A stretch of DNA of 64,000 bases from positions 4,216,001 to 4,280,000 of the forward strand of contig NZ_JBBODF010000001.1 in assembly GCF_038002825.1 (NCBI RefSeq), written 5' to 3'. Under the pieces are notes generated by a model. The model worked only from the letters and a program-made list of their open reading frames with translations. It had not been told where the DNA came from and ran no database searches. A program made the position numbers and the translations under genes. Shown here piece by piece: positions 1 to 8,797 of the stretch; within the stretch, counting starts at the first letter, position 1, and each line of letters begins with the position of its first letter. This DNA comes from Paenibacillus sp. FSL H8-0048. GTDB lineage: Bacteria > Bacillota > Bacilli > Paenibacillales > Paenibacillaceae.

Positions 1-168
1 TTTTCGATCACATTGGGCCTGCGCGCTGCCATCTGGCCAATTGTAGTCGGTTTTTCGATCACATTGGACCTACGTGCCGCCACCTGGCCAATTGTAGTCG
101 GTTTTTCGATCACATTGGGCCTACGTGCCGCTATCTGGCCAATTGTAGTCGGTTTTTCGACTACATTG
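1..168. repeat. Tandem array of 51-nt units with palindromic core
   Basis: The core ATTGTAGTCGGTTTTTCG recurs at 40, 91 and 142, exactly 51 nt apart, and a partial unit opens the window. Each core runs into CGATCACATT (CGACTACATT in the last copy), so ATTGTAGTCG and CGACTACATT form a hairpin with a T-rich loop. The about 20 nt between cores are also conserved here. Because 51 is a multiple of three the array keeps an open frame over three units, but I see no ribosome binding site. The left edge is cut by the window. Confidence 0.85.
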
Positions 169-193
169 AAACCCGTCCGCACTTGGACAAGTA

Positions 194-230
194 TAAAGGG
201 AGCGCTGCAATTACTGCAGCGCTCCCTTTA
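194..230. terminator. Long perfect hairpin, possible terminator
   Basis: Sixteen perfect base pairs (194-209 with 215-230) enclose a 5-nt loop. It lies downstream of the minus-strand gene ending at 363 and just beyond the 51-nt array. Neither strand has a clear T tract after the stem, so termination is likely but not certain. Confidence 0.5.
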
Positions 231-362
231 GTGCTCTTTGGCGGATGCCCGCCAGCGGGACATGCCAGTATTCTGTTAATCCCGCCCAATCACCGGGCTC
301 CGGCCAATCCGCCATACCCCGCTATATGCGTACAGCGGTTCAGCACAATGCACCGGCCTATC

Positions 363-599
363 TTAAGTCCAGGCCCACAGGAATCCGTCGCGGTCCCAGG
401 CAATCCGGCCGCCATGCAGCTTGCGGAAGGCCTTCTTCACTTCCTTGGATAACGAAGCGTTGCTGTTCTCATTCACGAATACAAACTGTTCACCGAAGTT
501 TGCCTTCACATATTCAATCGCAGCGGTCTGGTATAACGTCCCTGTGAACTTGATTTCCTTGACCATCCACTCCGCTACTTCCTGTGCGGTTACTTCCAT
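363..599 (-). CDS. Small DUF6953-like protein
   Basis: This encodes a 78-residue soluble protein with no signal peptide or membrane segment. The opening VTAQEVAEWMVKEI and the middle block FGEQFVFVNENSNASLSK resemble what I remember of DUF6953 family proteins, a small family of unknown function in Bacillota. An upstream in-frame ATG at 650 is possible. I chose 599 because AAGGAG stands 11 nt before it, whereas a TATAAT hexamer at 649-654 overlaps the upstream ATG and looks like a promoter -10. No operon partner is evident: the ABC genes end at 700 on the same strand, 100 bp away. The family call rests on recall, not on a search. Confidence 0.65.
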   Translation of the reverse strand: MEVTAQEVAEWMVKEIKFTGTLYQTAAIEYVKANFGEQFVFVNENSNASLSKEVKKAFRKLHGGRIAWDRDGFLWAWT

Positions 600-699
600 T
601 CGGGGTACTGCTCCTTCCTGTTCATCCTGCTTGCTTGCAGATTCCCCCATTATACCATGAATCCCGCTGCATCTATCCGATCCGATCTAATCCGTTCCT

Positions 700-1476
700 T
701 TATCGTCTGTGCGCACCCGCGCTGACCACACCATAGCGGTAGAGCACCTTCCGGCCGAACCAGCCGAAGGCCCGGTCTGTGAAGAAGCCCATGAAGCCGA
801 GGCTAATCAGCCCTACGAAGATCCAGTCGGTACGGAAGAACAGCCGCGAATTCCAGATTAGGTACCCCACCCCTTCGTTCGAGGCAATCATCTCCGCGCC
901 GATAATCGCCATATAGGAGGTGCCCATCGCCAGCCGCACACCCGTGAAAATATACGGAATCGTCGCAGGCACAATGACGTGCAGCAGAATCTGCCACTCA
1001 CTGGCCCCCATGCTGCGTGCGGAGCGGATCTTGTCCTCCTCCACCGACATGACCCCGGTCAGGGTGTTCAACACCACAATGAAGAAGGTGGCATACATAA
1101 TCAGTGCGATCTTCGACTGCTCACCGATGCCGAACCAGACCAGGAAGAGGGTAATGAAGGCAATCGGCGGAATGAAGCGGATGAAATTCAGGAACGGCTC
1201 GGCGAACAGGCGGACAACATTCACCTTGCCGGTGATCAGTCCTGCCGGAATAGCCAGCAGACTGCCAAGCACCCAGCCGATCAGCACGCGGTACAAGCTG
1301 ACCCCGATATATTGCACCAGCGTTCCGTCCTCCACCAGCTCCCGCCCGCCCCGGGCCGTGGCCCACGGCCCGGGAATAACATCCGGACCATACACCCAGG
1401 CGCCCAGCTGCCAGAGCAGCAGTACGGCAAGCCACAGCAGGGATATGGATACCCATTTCTTTTCCAGCCATCTCAT
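700..1476 (-). CDS. ABC transporter permease, SsuC/TauC/NitT type
   Basis: This 258-residue integral membrane subunit belongs to an importer of the nitrate/sulfonate/taurine family. About six hydrophobic segments are visible. The cytoplasmic EAA-like loop is around ARSMGASEWQILLHVIVPA, the coupling site for the ATPase, and a C-terminal segment follows. It should form the channel with the ATPase at 1493 and receive substrate from the lipoprotein at 2304. The start at 1476 (MRWLEKKW) has GGAGGT 8 nt upstream; the frame stays open into the ATPase gene, but that extension is not membrane-like and lacks a ribosome binding site. The intergenic gap is 16 nt. Substrate cannot be read directly; the arylsulfotransferase-like gene in the same operon favours a sulfonate or sulfate ester. 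Confidence 0.9.
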   Translation of the reverse strand: MRWLEKKWVSISLLWLAVLLLWQLGAWVYGPDVIPGPWATARGGRELVEDGTLVQYIGVSLYRVLIGWVLGSLLAIPAGLITGKVNVVRLFAEPFLNFIRFIPPIAFITLFLVWFGIGEQSKIALIMYATFFIVVLNTLTGVMSVEEDKIRSARSMGASEWQILLHVIVPATIPYIFTGVRLAMGTSYMAIIGAEMIASNEGVGYLIWNSRLFFRTDWIFVGLISLGFMGFFTDRAFGWFGRKVLYRYGVVSAGAHRR

Positions 1477-1492
1477 CAGGTTCACCTCCGTC

Positions 1493-2281
1493 CTATTCTT
1501 CAAAATGGCTCTGAATCCGGCCATACAGCGCGTAGAATTCAGGTGAAGCCACATCCCGCGGGAAGGGCAGCGTATTGTCATAGATGTCTGTGATATTGGA
1601 GGAGGGCCCTACCGACATAATGCCAATGCGCTCCCCCAGCAGCAGTGCTTCCTGAATATCGTGGGTCACGAAGATCACCGTCTTATGCGTCTCCCGCCAG
1701 ATCTGCACCAGTTCCTTCTGCATCGTCCGCCGGGTCATGGCATCCAGCGCACCAAACGGCTCATCCATCAGCAGGATCGCCGGATCATTCGCCAGCACCC
1801 GGGCCAGCTGTACCCGCTGCTTCATCCCGCCCGACAGCGCCTTCGGGAATTTATCCTCATGACCGTTCAGTCCGACAAGCTTGATATACCGGTCCGATAA
1901 GCTTCGGCGCTCTGCCTTGGCCACCTTCTTCATCCGTAGTCCGAACTCTACATTCTCCCGCACCGTCAGCCAGGGGAACAGGGACGAATCGGCTTGCTGG
2001 AACACCACCGCCCGGTCCCGGCCCGGCTTATCCACCTCGATATTGTCTACCCGCAAATGTCCGCCCGACTTGGAGACGAACCCGGCAATCATATTGAGCA
2101 GCGTGGATTTGCCGCAGCCGCTTGGGCCAAGCAACACGAAGAATTCTCCGCCCTTGATCACCAGATCTACATCCTTAATAATGTAGTGGACATCTCCGGC
2201 TGCCGGTTCACTGTAGCTCTTGCGCAGTTGCTCGATATGAATAGCATGCTGCCTTGCCGCTGGTTTAGCAGATAAAGACAT
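1493..2281 (-). CDS. ABC transporter ATP-binding protein, SsuB/TauB type
   Basis: This 262-residue nucleotide-binding subunit powers the importer formed with the 700-1476 permease. Walker A GPSGCGKST lies at residues 52-60, followed by a Q loop (VVFQQADSSLFPW), the signature LSGGMKQR, Walker B ILLMDEP and the switch histidine in VTHD. The sequence between Walker A and signature matches nitrate/sulfonate/taurine ATPases. AGGAGGT sits 6 nt before the ATG. The gene lies 22 bp downstream of the binding-protein gene, so the order is binding protein, ATPase, permease as in ssuABC-like operons. Confidence 0.93.
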   Translation of the reverse strand: MSLSAKPAARQHAIHIEQLRKSYSEPAAGDVHYIIKDVDLVIKGGEFFVLLGPSGCGKSTLLNMIAGFVSKSGGHLRVDNIEVDKPGRDRAVVFQQADSSLFPWLTVRENVEFGLRMKKVAKAERRSLSDRYIKLVGLNGHEDKFPKALSGGMKQRVQLARVLANDPAILLMDEPFGALDAMTRRTMQKELVQIWRETHKTVIFVTHDIQEALLLGERIGIMSVGPSSNITDIYDNTLPFPRDVASPEFYALYGRIQSHFEE

Positions 2282-2303
2282 GGGGCACCTCCTGTGATTT
2301 CAT

Positions 2304-3332
2304 TTATTTCGGATAGGTCACTTTATCCGGCAGCGCCTGCTTCAGCGGCTCCAGCTTAAGCTTGCTGCCAAGATCAAAGTCCTGCGTGATAATCCCTGTA
2401 TCCACCATATACTTCTTCTGTCCGGCGAGACTGTCATATGCAGCCTGGGTGAAGCCCACCTTCCACGGATTCGCCGGCAGATCCTTCAGCGTTGCTTCCT
2501 TCGGCTGCTTCACTTCCTTGTACATCAGCTCCGCCACGTCCTCCGGATGCTCCTGCACGTATGCCGAGGCTTCATCCACCGCTGCCAGGAAAGCACCAAT
2601 GCCTTCACCATGCTCCTCTACAAAAGCATCCGCGGCTACGATTCCCATCCCCAGCCGCACCGGAGTCTTCGACATATCGGTCAGCTCATGCACGCCCTCA
2701 AGCGCAGCCAGCTTATCGGTCAGTGCTGAACCGCTGAACCAGGCGGCATCGACATCTCCCTGCTTCAGGGCGATGAAGGCTTCGTCGAAGGCCCCCTGTC
2801 CTGTAAGCTTCACATCGCTAAGCGCGATGCCCTGCTCCTTCAGGTATTCATCCCACAGATACGGCAGGAACGTCCCGCGCAGGAAGCTCAGATTCTTGCC
2901 CTTCAAGTCAGCGGCAGACTGAATGTCGTCCTTGACGTACAGCTTCCAGACTGCCGCTGCCTGATCCGTGGCCTGACCGGCGGAAGCAATGATCGAATAG
3001 TCGCCCTTGGCAACGGCGTTCAGCACCGGAAAGTCCGCCCCGAAGGCCACATCCACCTGCTTGATGAACAGCGCATTCACTCCCTCCGCCGGTGTCCCGA
3101 AGTTGATGATCTCTGCATCGATGCCGTGGCTTTTGAAAATGCCTTGCTTAAGGGCTACCCGAAAGGTCGGATTCGTATTGATATCGGCAATCCTGATCTT
3201 CAGGGTCTCCGGTGTACCGCCGCCCTCTCCCGAAGAGGCTGCCGCATCTCCCTTGGAGCTGCAGCCCGAGAGCACCAGTGCCAGCGATAAGGATAAGAGC
3301 AGAAGGCTTGAGCTGTACCATGATTTTGTCAC
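2304..3332 (-). CDS. Substrate-binding lipoprotein, SsuA/NMT1 type
   Basis: This 342-residue extracytoplasmic receptor belongs to the ABC importer. The N-terminus has a basic start, a hydrophobic stretch and the lipobox LSGC, so the mature protein is a membrane-anchored lipoprotein starting at Cys. The body follows the NMT1/SsuA fold pattern, with a first beta-alpha block (IRIADINTNPTFRVALKQG) and a hinge block around FGADFPVLNAVAKGDY. The start is GTG at 3332, with AGAGGTG 8 nt upstream. It lies 47 bp after the arylsulfotransferase-type gene. Sulfonate or sulfate-ester specificity is inferred from that neighbour. Confidence 0.9.
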   Translation of the reverse strand: MTKSWYSSSLLLLSLSLALVLSGCSSKGDAAASSGEGGGTPETLKIRIADINTNPTFRVALKQGIFKSHGIDAEIINFGTPAEGVNALFIKQVDVAFGADFPVLNAVAKGDYSIIASAGQATDQAAAVWKLYVKDDIQSAADLKGKNLSFLRGTFLPYLWDEYLKEQGIALSDVKLTGQGAFDEAFIALKQGDVDAAWFSGSALTDKLAALEGVHELTDMSKTPVRLGMGIVAADAFVEEHGEGIGAFLAAVDEASAYVQEHPEDVAELMYKEVKQPKEATLKDLPANPWKVGFTQAAYDSLAGQKKYMVDTGIITQDFDLGSKLKLEPLKQALPDKVTYPK

Positions 3333-3379
3333 AAGAACGCACCTCTTCGTCTATGAATTTATGAAGCCTGCCTGAGTCT

Positions 3380-4834
3380 CTACCTGGCCCGCCGGACGCT
3401 GCCTTCATCCGTAGTGGCTACACAGGCTGCCCCCTCTGTAAAAGGAAGCGTCGTCGCCACCTGCACGACTGAATCCGATCCCTTCGGCGCGGCTCCCGGC
3501 ACCCGGAAGCTGGACACGTCAAGCGGCGCAATCGCATTCTCCTGCGGCTTCGTAAGCTGCGGCACCCAGGCATAGGGTACCCGGTAAGAACGGTAGACCA
3601 TATTCGTATTGCGGCGGTCGGTGTATGGGGAGATATACTCCCAGACCAGCTCATGCGCTGCTGTGACCTCGAACAGCCGTCCGTTGGAGCCTTCGGTAAT
3701 CAGCGTGTTGCCGTTCGCAAGCCGCTGTGCCGAGCTGATATACGGGCTGTAGAACTTATAGGAATCCGTCGGAATGGAGAATCCGGCCTCCGCCGAAGTA
3801 TACTGCCACTCGATCTCAAGCGTCACCGGGTTAATCTCCAGCACGCGTGAGTGATCACGCAGCGCGTTCTTCTGCCCGAACGGCGATGCCGGATTCGGCA
3901 GACCGTAGCCGCCCCAGCCGCCGTTATCGAATACAAGCAGATTGCCTTCCCCCGGCAGCCCCTTCGGAATGATGTGGGCATGATGCTGGCCGATAATCCA
4001 GCCGATATGCATCACTTCGGGCAGGGAATAGTCCGGGCCCAGACGCCAGACGATGGCCCCGCTGCGCTTATCGGTGATGGCGATTATATTTGCCTCACGG
4101 GCATCCCATATAATGTTGTCCGGGTGGAAGCGCTCGTCACCCTGATCATAGAACCGGTTCGGCCCCACATAGGACGCAGAGTTAATATGCAGCCAGTCGC
4201 CTACGCCGCCGCCCAGATCGCCGAAGGAGCGGGTGTTGGGGTCGCGGAACAGGACATTGCGCGCCGCCTGGTCGAAGCCCAGCTCCGCGAAATGATCGCT
4301 GGCTGCCCACTCCCAGAGGACGTTGCCTTCCCAGTCCACTTCAATAATCGTGTCATCCAGCAGCTCCTTGTCGGAAATCCCGGGGTTATACAGATTTTTA
4401 TGCGCCAGAATTAGTGTTGTCCCGCTGTTAACCGAAGGATCAAGCCCGGGAGCATAGTATCCGGCAGGATTGCCTTCCCGCTGGTAATCATGGTGCTGGC
4501 GGGCATACCAGAGCGGCTCGGCCCCAGGGTCCTTGATCAACTCATAGCTGTTATATCTCCAGACCACATTGCCTTCCCAATCCACCTGCACCAGATCGAC
4601 ATTATCCTGAATGCCGAATTTGGGATCTCTTCGGCCGGTACTGCCCAGGACATAGCCGCCGGGAAGGATTTTGGCCGGGAAACCGATCAGCCCTTGCCAT
4701 AGATGTACCTCCTTGCCGCTCATGTCGATCAGCACTACGCCCTCATCGCCTGCCTGAAATACCGTGTAGCCGCTCCATGCCTTGGCCGGGTTATATACAG
4801 TTGCCCCTGTTGGATATATTGTGGAATGTCCCAT
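3380..4834 (-). CDS. Arylsulfotransferase (ASST) family protein
   Basis: This 484-residue protein has the repeated beta-propeller blades of the bacterial arylsulfotransferase family. Recurrent motifs are VDWEGNVVWRY and VDWEGNVLWEW, the His-rich blades ARQHHDYQREGNPAGYY and QHHAHIIPKG, and the closing ANGNTLITEGSNGR. Family members move sulfate between phenolic esters, or are sulfatase-like scaffolds. There is no signal peptide, which is unusual because enterobacterial ASST is periplasmic. The start at the third codon of the frame (4834, MGHST) fits GAGGAG 8 nt upstream better than the ATG at 4840. It sits between a MarR regulator and an SsuABC-like importer, which suggests handling of imported organosulfur compounds. 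Catalysis is not demonstrable from the sequence. Confidence 0.85.
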   Translation of the reverse strand: MGHSTIYPTGATVYNPAKAWSGYTVFQAGDEGVVLIDMSGKEVHLWQGLIGFPAKILPGGYVLGSTGRRDPKFGIQDNVDLVQVDWEGNVVWRYNSYELIKDPGAEPLWYARQHHDYQREGNPAGYYAPGLDPSVNSGTTLILAHKNLYNPGISDKELLDDTIIEVDWEGNVLWEWAASDHFAELGFDQAARNVLFRDPNTRSFGDLGGGVGDWLHINSASYVGPNRFYDQGDERFHPDNIIWDAREANIIAITDKRSGAIVWRLGPDYSLPEVMHIGWIIGQHHAHIIPKGLPGEGNLLVFDNGGWGGYGLPNPASPFGQKNALRDHSRVLEINPVTLEIEWQYTSAEAGFSIPTDSYKFYSPYISSAQRLANGNTLITEGSNGRLFEVTAAHELVWEYISPYTDRRNTNMVYRSYRVPYAWVPQLTKPQENAIAPLDVSSFRVPGAAPKGSDSVVQVATTLPFTEGAACVATTDEGSVRRAR

Positions 4835-4881
4835 GCTCATCTCTCCTCATCATTAGGTTGGGTTCGTATTCTCTTCTTTTC

Positions 4882-5424
4882 TCAGTAGCTGAGATAATTA
4901 CTCTTCGTGCCTGTGCTCGGCTTCTGTTCAGGCTGTACAGGAACTGGAATGGCAGCATTCTGCCCTGCCAGCTCCAGCAGCGTCTCCGAGAACCCTTCCA
5001 GATTCCCGATCATCCGCTCATAGAACCGGCTCTGCTGCTCCAGCTCCTCCTCCGTAAAGCCCTCGAACAGAAGCGTAATACACCTCGCACCGATGTTGCC
5101 GTTACGCTGCACCATCTCCCGGCCGCGGTCTGTAATATCCAGCAGCACAGTCCGGCGGTCATCCTCCTTACGCCTGCGTACCGTATATCCGCCCGCTTCC
5201 AGCTTGTCGCTGAGCGCTGTTATAGCGCCTGAGGTGAAATCAAGCTGCTCCGCCAGATCGCCGAGCCGCTGCTCCCCGTCGCGGATGATTTTGTGCAGAA
5301 TCAGCATTCCCGGCAAGGCCACTCCCTCCACGCTTACCCGGTCACGCTCCTTAACGAACCTGCGTACCAGCTTACGGAACAGATGATCCGCCTGCTCCAG
5401 CCGCTCCCATTGTCTATACTCCAT
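4882..5424 (-). CDS. MarR family transcriptional regulator
   Basis: This 180-residue winged-helix regulator is probably the operon's own repressor. The MarR core is clear: a helix-turn-helix around QRLGDLAEQLDFTSGAITALSDKLEAGG, followed by the wing YTVRRRKEDDRRTVLLDITDRG with its usual DxR. Helices before and after would form the dimer interface. GAGGAG precedes the ATG. It is the first gene of the minus-strand operon that continues with the arylsulfotransferase-type gene 47 bp downstream. A sigma-A promoter and a 5-bp-arm inverted repeat stand just upstream, which fits autorepression. The ligand may be an aromatic or sulfonated compound; this is inference. Confidence 0.9.
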   Translation of the reverse strand: MEYRQWERLEQADHLFRKLVRRFVKERDRVSVEGVALPGMLILHKIIRDGEQRLGDLAEQLDFTSGAITALSDKLEAGGYTVRRRKEDDRRTVLLDITDRGREMVQRNGNIGARCITLLFEGFTEEELEQQSRFYERMIGNLEGFSETLLELAGQNAAIPVPVQPEQKPSTGTKSNYLSY

Positions 5425-5562
5425 GTTCTCTCTCCTCTGCTATTCATCCACGGGACGCAAATAGGCCCCCGGTCCATTCCCTGTTCGGGAACTGTAACGG
5501 GAGCCTTTGGTGGTCCAATCAGCTCAAATCTCAGGTATGATGTTCACAGCGATTCTTTCACT

Positions 5563-5624
5563 GTTCATTTAATTAGCGGTGAACGATTGCTGTTATCATA
5601 TACCCCTTTAAACCAACCTGTCAA
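5563..5624 (-). promoter_or_regulatory. Promoter and putative MarR operator
   Basis: On the minus strand TTGACA (5619-5624) is followed after 18 nt by TATGAT (5595-5600), or after 16 nt by TATATG. Immediately downstream, 5563-5584 carries GTTCA and TGAAC arms separated by 12 AT-rich bases. The position over the transcription start fits a repressor site for the MarR gene that begins at 5424. Confidence 0.65.
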
Positions 5625-5691
5625 GTATGAATTAGAAAAATAAGATTGGACCGGCTAACCCGCTTATACTCGTAATTCCCTTGTGTATAAG

Positions 5692-5704
5692 ATTGTGTCA
5701 CAAT
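5692..5704 (+). promoter_or_regulatory. Palindrome ATTGTGTCACAAT upstream of sigma gene
   Basis: This perfect 13-nt palindrome lies 52 nt before the GTG start of the ECF sigma gene. It could be an operator, but no regulator can be assigned. The rest of 5625-5755 shows no convincing sigma-A promoter for the sigma gene. Confidence 0.35.
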
Positions 5705-5755
5705 ACGTGGCATTCCGATTGTTATATAGGTATCCAACCAAAGGAGGTGAGGTAA

Positions 5756-6349
5756 GTGCAATTAACCGTCCCCGGGGAAGCGGACGAACGAAGCTTAATG
5801 ATCGAGCAGGCTGTAGAGGCTGTGAAGGCTGGAGACAAGCAGTCGTACGAAATCATTATTAAGCGGTTTCAACGCCAGATTTATACCTATTGCTTCTATA
5901 TTCTCAAAGACCATACCGAAACAGAAGATGCCGTTCAGGAAATCTTCATCCGCGCCTATGCGAACCTTCACCGCTATGGCAGCAGCACTTCCTTCTCAGC
6001 CTGGCTGTACAAGATGGCTTACCACCATCTAATCAATTTGAAGAAACAACAAAGCCGCTGGCTTAGATTAGTAGAGCATTACAAGGATCAGCAGCGGCAG
6101 GAGCAGGTCCCGCCAGGTGAATCGGTAACCTCCGAGCTAATGGCCTGTCTGACCACAGAGGAGCGTCACATCCTGCTGCTGAAGGCGGTAGAGCAGTATA
6201 CCTTCGAGGAGATCAGCGGGATTATGGGGATCAAGGCCAACACAGTCCGCAAAAAATACGAACGGCTGCGCAAAAAACTGCTGGAGCGTGCCGGCCAAAA
6301 AGGAGCGAGGATGCATGGAACAATATCGGGAGCGAACAAGACATCCTGA
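5756..6349 (+). CDS. ECF-type RNA polymerase sigma factor
   Basis: This 197-residue alternative sigma factor has region 2 at roughly residues 20-90. It contains the core-binding helix (YCFYILKDHTETEDAVQEIFIRAY) and the -10 recognition segment with a WLYKMAYHHLINLKK sequence. Region 4 at about 130-185 carries the helix-turn-helix EEISGIMGIKANTVRKKYERLRKKL that reads the -35. The start is GTG at 5756, directly after AAAGGAGGTGA. The next gene, an anti-sigma-like membrane protein, overlaps its 3' end by 35 bp, so translation is probably coupled. The long linker between regions 2 and 4 is typical of ECF proteins. The stimulus is unknown. Confidence 0.9.
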   Translation: MQLTVPGEADERSLMIEQAVEAVKAGDKQSYEIIIKRFQRQIYTYCFYILKDHTETEDAVQEIFIRAYANLHRYGSSTSFSAWLYKMAYHHLINLKKQQSRWLRLVEHYKDQQRQEQVPPGESVTSELMACLTTEERHILLLKAVEQYTFEEISGIMGIKANTVRKKYERLRKKLLERAGQKGARMHGTISGANKTS

Positions 6350-7463
6350 GATGGATGCCATTGAACAACAGATCCGGGAGTCCGTTAAGCCAAGAGCGGA
6401 GTTAAGCACGATCATTATGAATAAGATTGGAGAGGAAGAAATGAGCAACATAACAAGATCAAGAGCAGCGAAGGCCAGATCGGGGTTCATCAAAAAAACA
6501 GCTATCGCCGCCGCCATCGCCGGGGTATTGGGTGCAGGCGTTCTGGGTGCTGGCTTCGTGTCACCGGCAATGGCAGAGACGCTTAAGAAAATTCCGGGGA
6601 TCGGCATTCTTTATCAGGGAACAAGCCCACAGTCGCTTGAGCTGGCCAAAAGCCAGGGGATATTGTCACAGCCGGGTCTCAGCGTAACCCATAACGGAGT
6701 GACACTCAAGCTGACGGATCTGCTCTATGACGGCACACGGCTTAGCTTCCAGCTTGAGCATGAGGGCGGATTAGATTTCTCCGGCGGAACTATAGGACAG
6801 TTGATCGAGCCTCCGGCCGTCTTGGCTGACGGGCAACCGGTTAAATTCACTTCAGGAGCCTACGGCGATATTCCTTATCAGGATAATGCTTATCTGGCCG
6901 AGCTGTCGGGCGATTTAAATCTGCCGAATGAATTTACCCTGACGGTGGAGGCCAAGGTGAAGTCAATGAATGAGACCTTTACATTCGTTGCACCTGTAAA
7001 AATCATGGATACCGCGCTCACGGTTACTCCGAATATCACCAAAACAGAGGGTGCCTTCAGCTATACTGTCGAACAATTAAAGGTCACTCCGGTATCCACC
7101 CGTCTGGTTCTGAACAGTCAGGGTGAGGTGCCGCAATCCGCAGAGCAGTCCGGCGAATATCATGCCAGCATGATGTACTATGAGCTTGTAGATGACCAGG
7201 GCAATTCTATTGACCCTAATAGATACGGATTCTACGACAGCAAGCCGAAGACAGAATACCATCTGAATGAGCTGTATCCTCCTTTTGCTAACACGCCTAA
7301 GACCATAACCATCAAGCCGTATACTCTGACCGTTAAGAACGATGACTTCACCATTGTGGGGCAGAAGAAAGACAGCAATGGCAACATTCTGCCGGGAAGC
7401 GAGAATCTGGGCAAACGGACTTATCTGAAGAATCTGGAGACCACGATCACCCTCCAGCCTTAG
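6315..7463 (+). CDS. DUF4179-type membrane anti-sigma factor
   Basis: This 382-residue single-pass membrane protein is probably the partner that restrains the upstream sigma factor. The first 55 residues are cytoplasmic and would bind sigma. An Ala/Gly-rich transmembrane helix follows at about 62-83, ending FVSPAMAETLKKIPGIGILYQ, a block I associate with DUF4179. The remaining extracellular part has two beta-rich regions, the second resembling the DUF5643 domain often paired with DUF4179. An ATG at 6288 is also in frame; 6315 is preferred because AGGAG lies 9 nt before it. The gene overlaps the sigma gene by 35 bp and ends before a strong terminator. The sensing mechanism is unknown. Confidence 0.82.
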   Translation: MEQYRERTRHPEMDAIEQQIRESVKPRAELSTIIMNKIGEEEMSNITRSRAAKARSGFIKKTAIAAAIAGVLGAGVLGAGFVSPAMAETLKKIPGIGILYQGTSPQSLELAKSQGILSQPGLSVTHNGVTLKLTDLLYDGTRLSFQLEHEGGLDFSGGTIGQLIEPPAVLADGQPVKFTSGAYGDIPYQDNAYLAELSGDLNLPNEFTLTVEAKVKSMNETFTFVAPVKIMDTALTVTPNITKTEGAFSYTVEQLKVTPVSTRLVLNSQGEVPQSAEQSGEYHASMMYYELVDDQGNSIDPNRYGFYDSKPKTEYHLNELYPPFANTPKTITIKPYTLTVKNDDFTIVGQKKDSNGNILPGSENLGKRTYLKNLETTITLQP

Positions 7464-7498
7464 TGCATTAATGCCAGCCGTCAAGCTGTTCATCATCT

Positions 7499-7558
7499 AA
7501 AAAGCAAGGCTGTCCGGGTAGCCGTCATGCGGCTGATTCCGGGCAGCCTTTTGCTTTT
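7499..7558. terminator. Bidirectional terminator
   Basis: An A-rich left arm (AAAAGCAAGGCTG) and a right arm (CAGCCTTTTGCTTTT) enclose a GC-rich stem. T runs on both strands serve the sigma/anti-sigma operon and the convergent lipoprotein gene. Confidence 0.85.
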
Positions 7559-7572
7559 GTCGCATAAAAGCG

Positions 7573-8694
7573 TTACGACAGGCTGATCACGTAGGTCAGA
7601 AACTGATAGATATTATCCTTCAGCACCGTAGCTGTAGCCAGCAGCTTCTTACCGGATGGACTCCAGTGGAGAGAATCAGCCAAACGAAAATCATTCAGCA
7701 CAGGCGTCTGCTCTCCGGTCTCCACCTCGGTAATGAACAGGTCCTGCTGGTCATCCGTTGAACCGGCCGCCGTGACCGCATAAGAGAGCAGCTTGCCGTC
7801 CGGCGACCAGCTGGTGCCGAAGATCTGCTGCCCCGATGCTAGCTTAGACTGCTCATTGCCCTCGCTGTCACAGAGCTTCAGCGTCATCTCTCCGCGTCCG
7901 GTACGCTCGACAATCGCCAGCAGGCTTCCGTCCGGGGAGGGAACCGCCCAGATCACATTTTTTCGCAGCACCTTGGTCTGCTTCGTCACTGTGTCATAGG
8001 CGCTAAGCTGGCTGTCTTCACCAGTAACATAGAGAATCCGGCTGCCGGTCTGAACCACCTCATGCACATAGGGAATGCCCGTCTTCAGGATCGTCTCCTG
8101 CTTGCCGGTTAGATCGGCACTTCGAATATTGCCTTCCATATCAGGAAAAATCACATGCGCGTCATCCGCCCATTTCCCTTCCTCTACCCGAAACTCCGCA
8201 TCGCTTACCTTCACCGGAGCACCTCCGGACAGATCCATAATATAGCCGAATCCTGTGTTGTCGTACAGCTCCTTGAAGAAGATATGCGTCTTGTCCGGGG
8301 AGATTTGCGGCGCGCCATAATTCAGCTCTCCAACCTGCAGCGGAGCTTCCTCACCTGTGGACAGGGTATGCAGATAGAGATTCAGCGGATACCGTTCCTG
8401 TCCTTCAATCACCTGCGGGGGGAGACTGCGGTTCTCCTTGGTCACTACCATTACATCCTCACCGGCAAAATCCGTCCCCCGCACACCATCCACCTTCTGT
8501 ATGCCGTCAAGCTTCAGCTTTGTGTAGACCGGTTCGCTGATATTGTCGAGGACTGTAATTTTGCGGCCTGCCTTCTCTACAACCTCACGTGTATCTGTGT
8601 TCTCAGTACTACAGGCAGTAACTGATAGCAGAACAGCTCCGCAGAGCAGAATGCTCCAGATTTTGCCGCTGGCTCTAAGGCTCATATGATTCAT
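7573..8694 (-). CDS. Beta-propeller lipoprotein (TolB/PD40-like)
   Basis: This 373-residue exported lipoprotein has a signal peptide ending in the lipobox SVTAC. Its body consists of WD40-like beta-propeller (PD40) blades, recognisable from APQISPDKTHIFFKE, AVPSPDGSLLAIVERTG, SWSPDGKLLSYAVT and HWSPSGKKLLATATV. GGAGGG lies 8 nt before the ATG at 8694. It follows the histidine kinase by about 100 bp on the same strand and probably belongs to its operon. As an extracytoplasmic ligand-binding or sensing accessory it could modulate the kinase; that role is inference from position. Confidence 0.8.
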   Translation of the reverse strand: MNHMSLRASGKIWSILLCGAVLLSVTACSTENTDTREVVEKAGRKITVLDNISEPVYTKLKLDGIQKVDGVRGTDFAGEDVMVVTKENRSLPPQVIEGQERYPLNLYLHTLSTGEEAPLQVGELNYGAPQISPDKTHIFFKELYDNTGFGYIMDLSGGAPVKVSDAEFRVEEGKWADDAHVIFPDMEGNIRSADLTGKQETILKTGIPYVHEVVQTGSRILYVTGEDSQLSAYDTVTKQTKVLRKNVIWAVPSPDGSLLAIVERTGRGEMTLKLCDSEGNEQSKLASGQQIFGTSWSPDGKLLSYAVTAAGSTDDQQDLFITEVETGEQTPVLNDFRLADSLHWSPSGKKLLATATVLKDNIYQFLTYVISLS

Positions 8695-8797
8695 TCAGGC
8701 TTCCCTCCAGCTCATCGCTCATGTTGCCTCTTCAGCATACCGGACGCTTATTTCCAAACTGCATCTCAACTATATCCAACTTGTAAACATTATCCCT

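Noticed and set aside
1..168. CRISPR array
   Set aside because: Units are evenly spaced, but the sequences between palindromes are themselves conserved at this locus, the repeats are degenerate at 58390-58525, and no cas gene is in the window.
13..231. 72-residue frame over the 51-nt array
   Set aside because: It stays open only because 51 is divisible by three; there is no ribosome binding site and the peptide is a low-information hydrophobic repeat.
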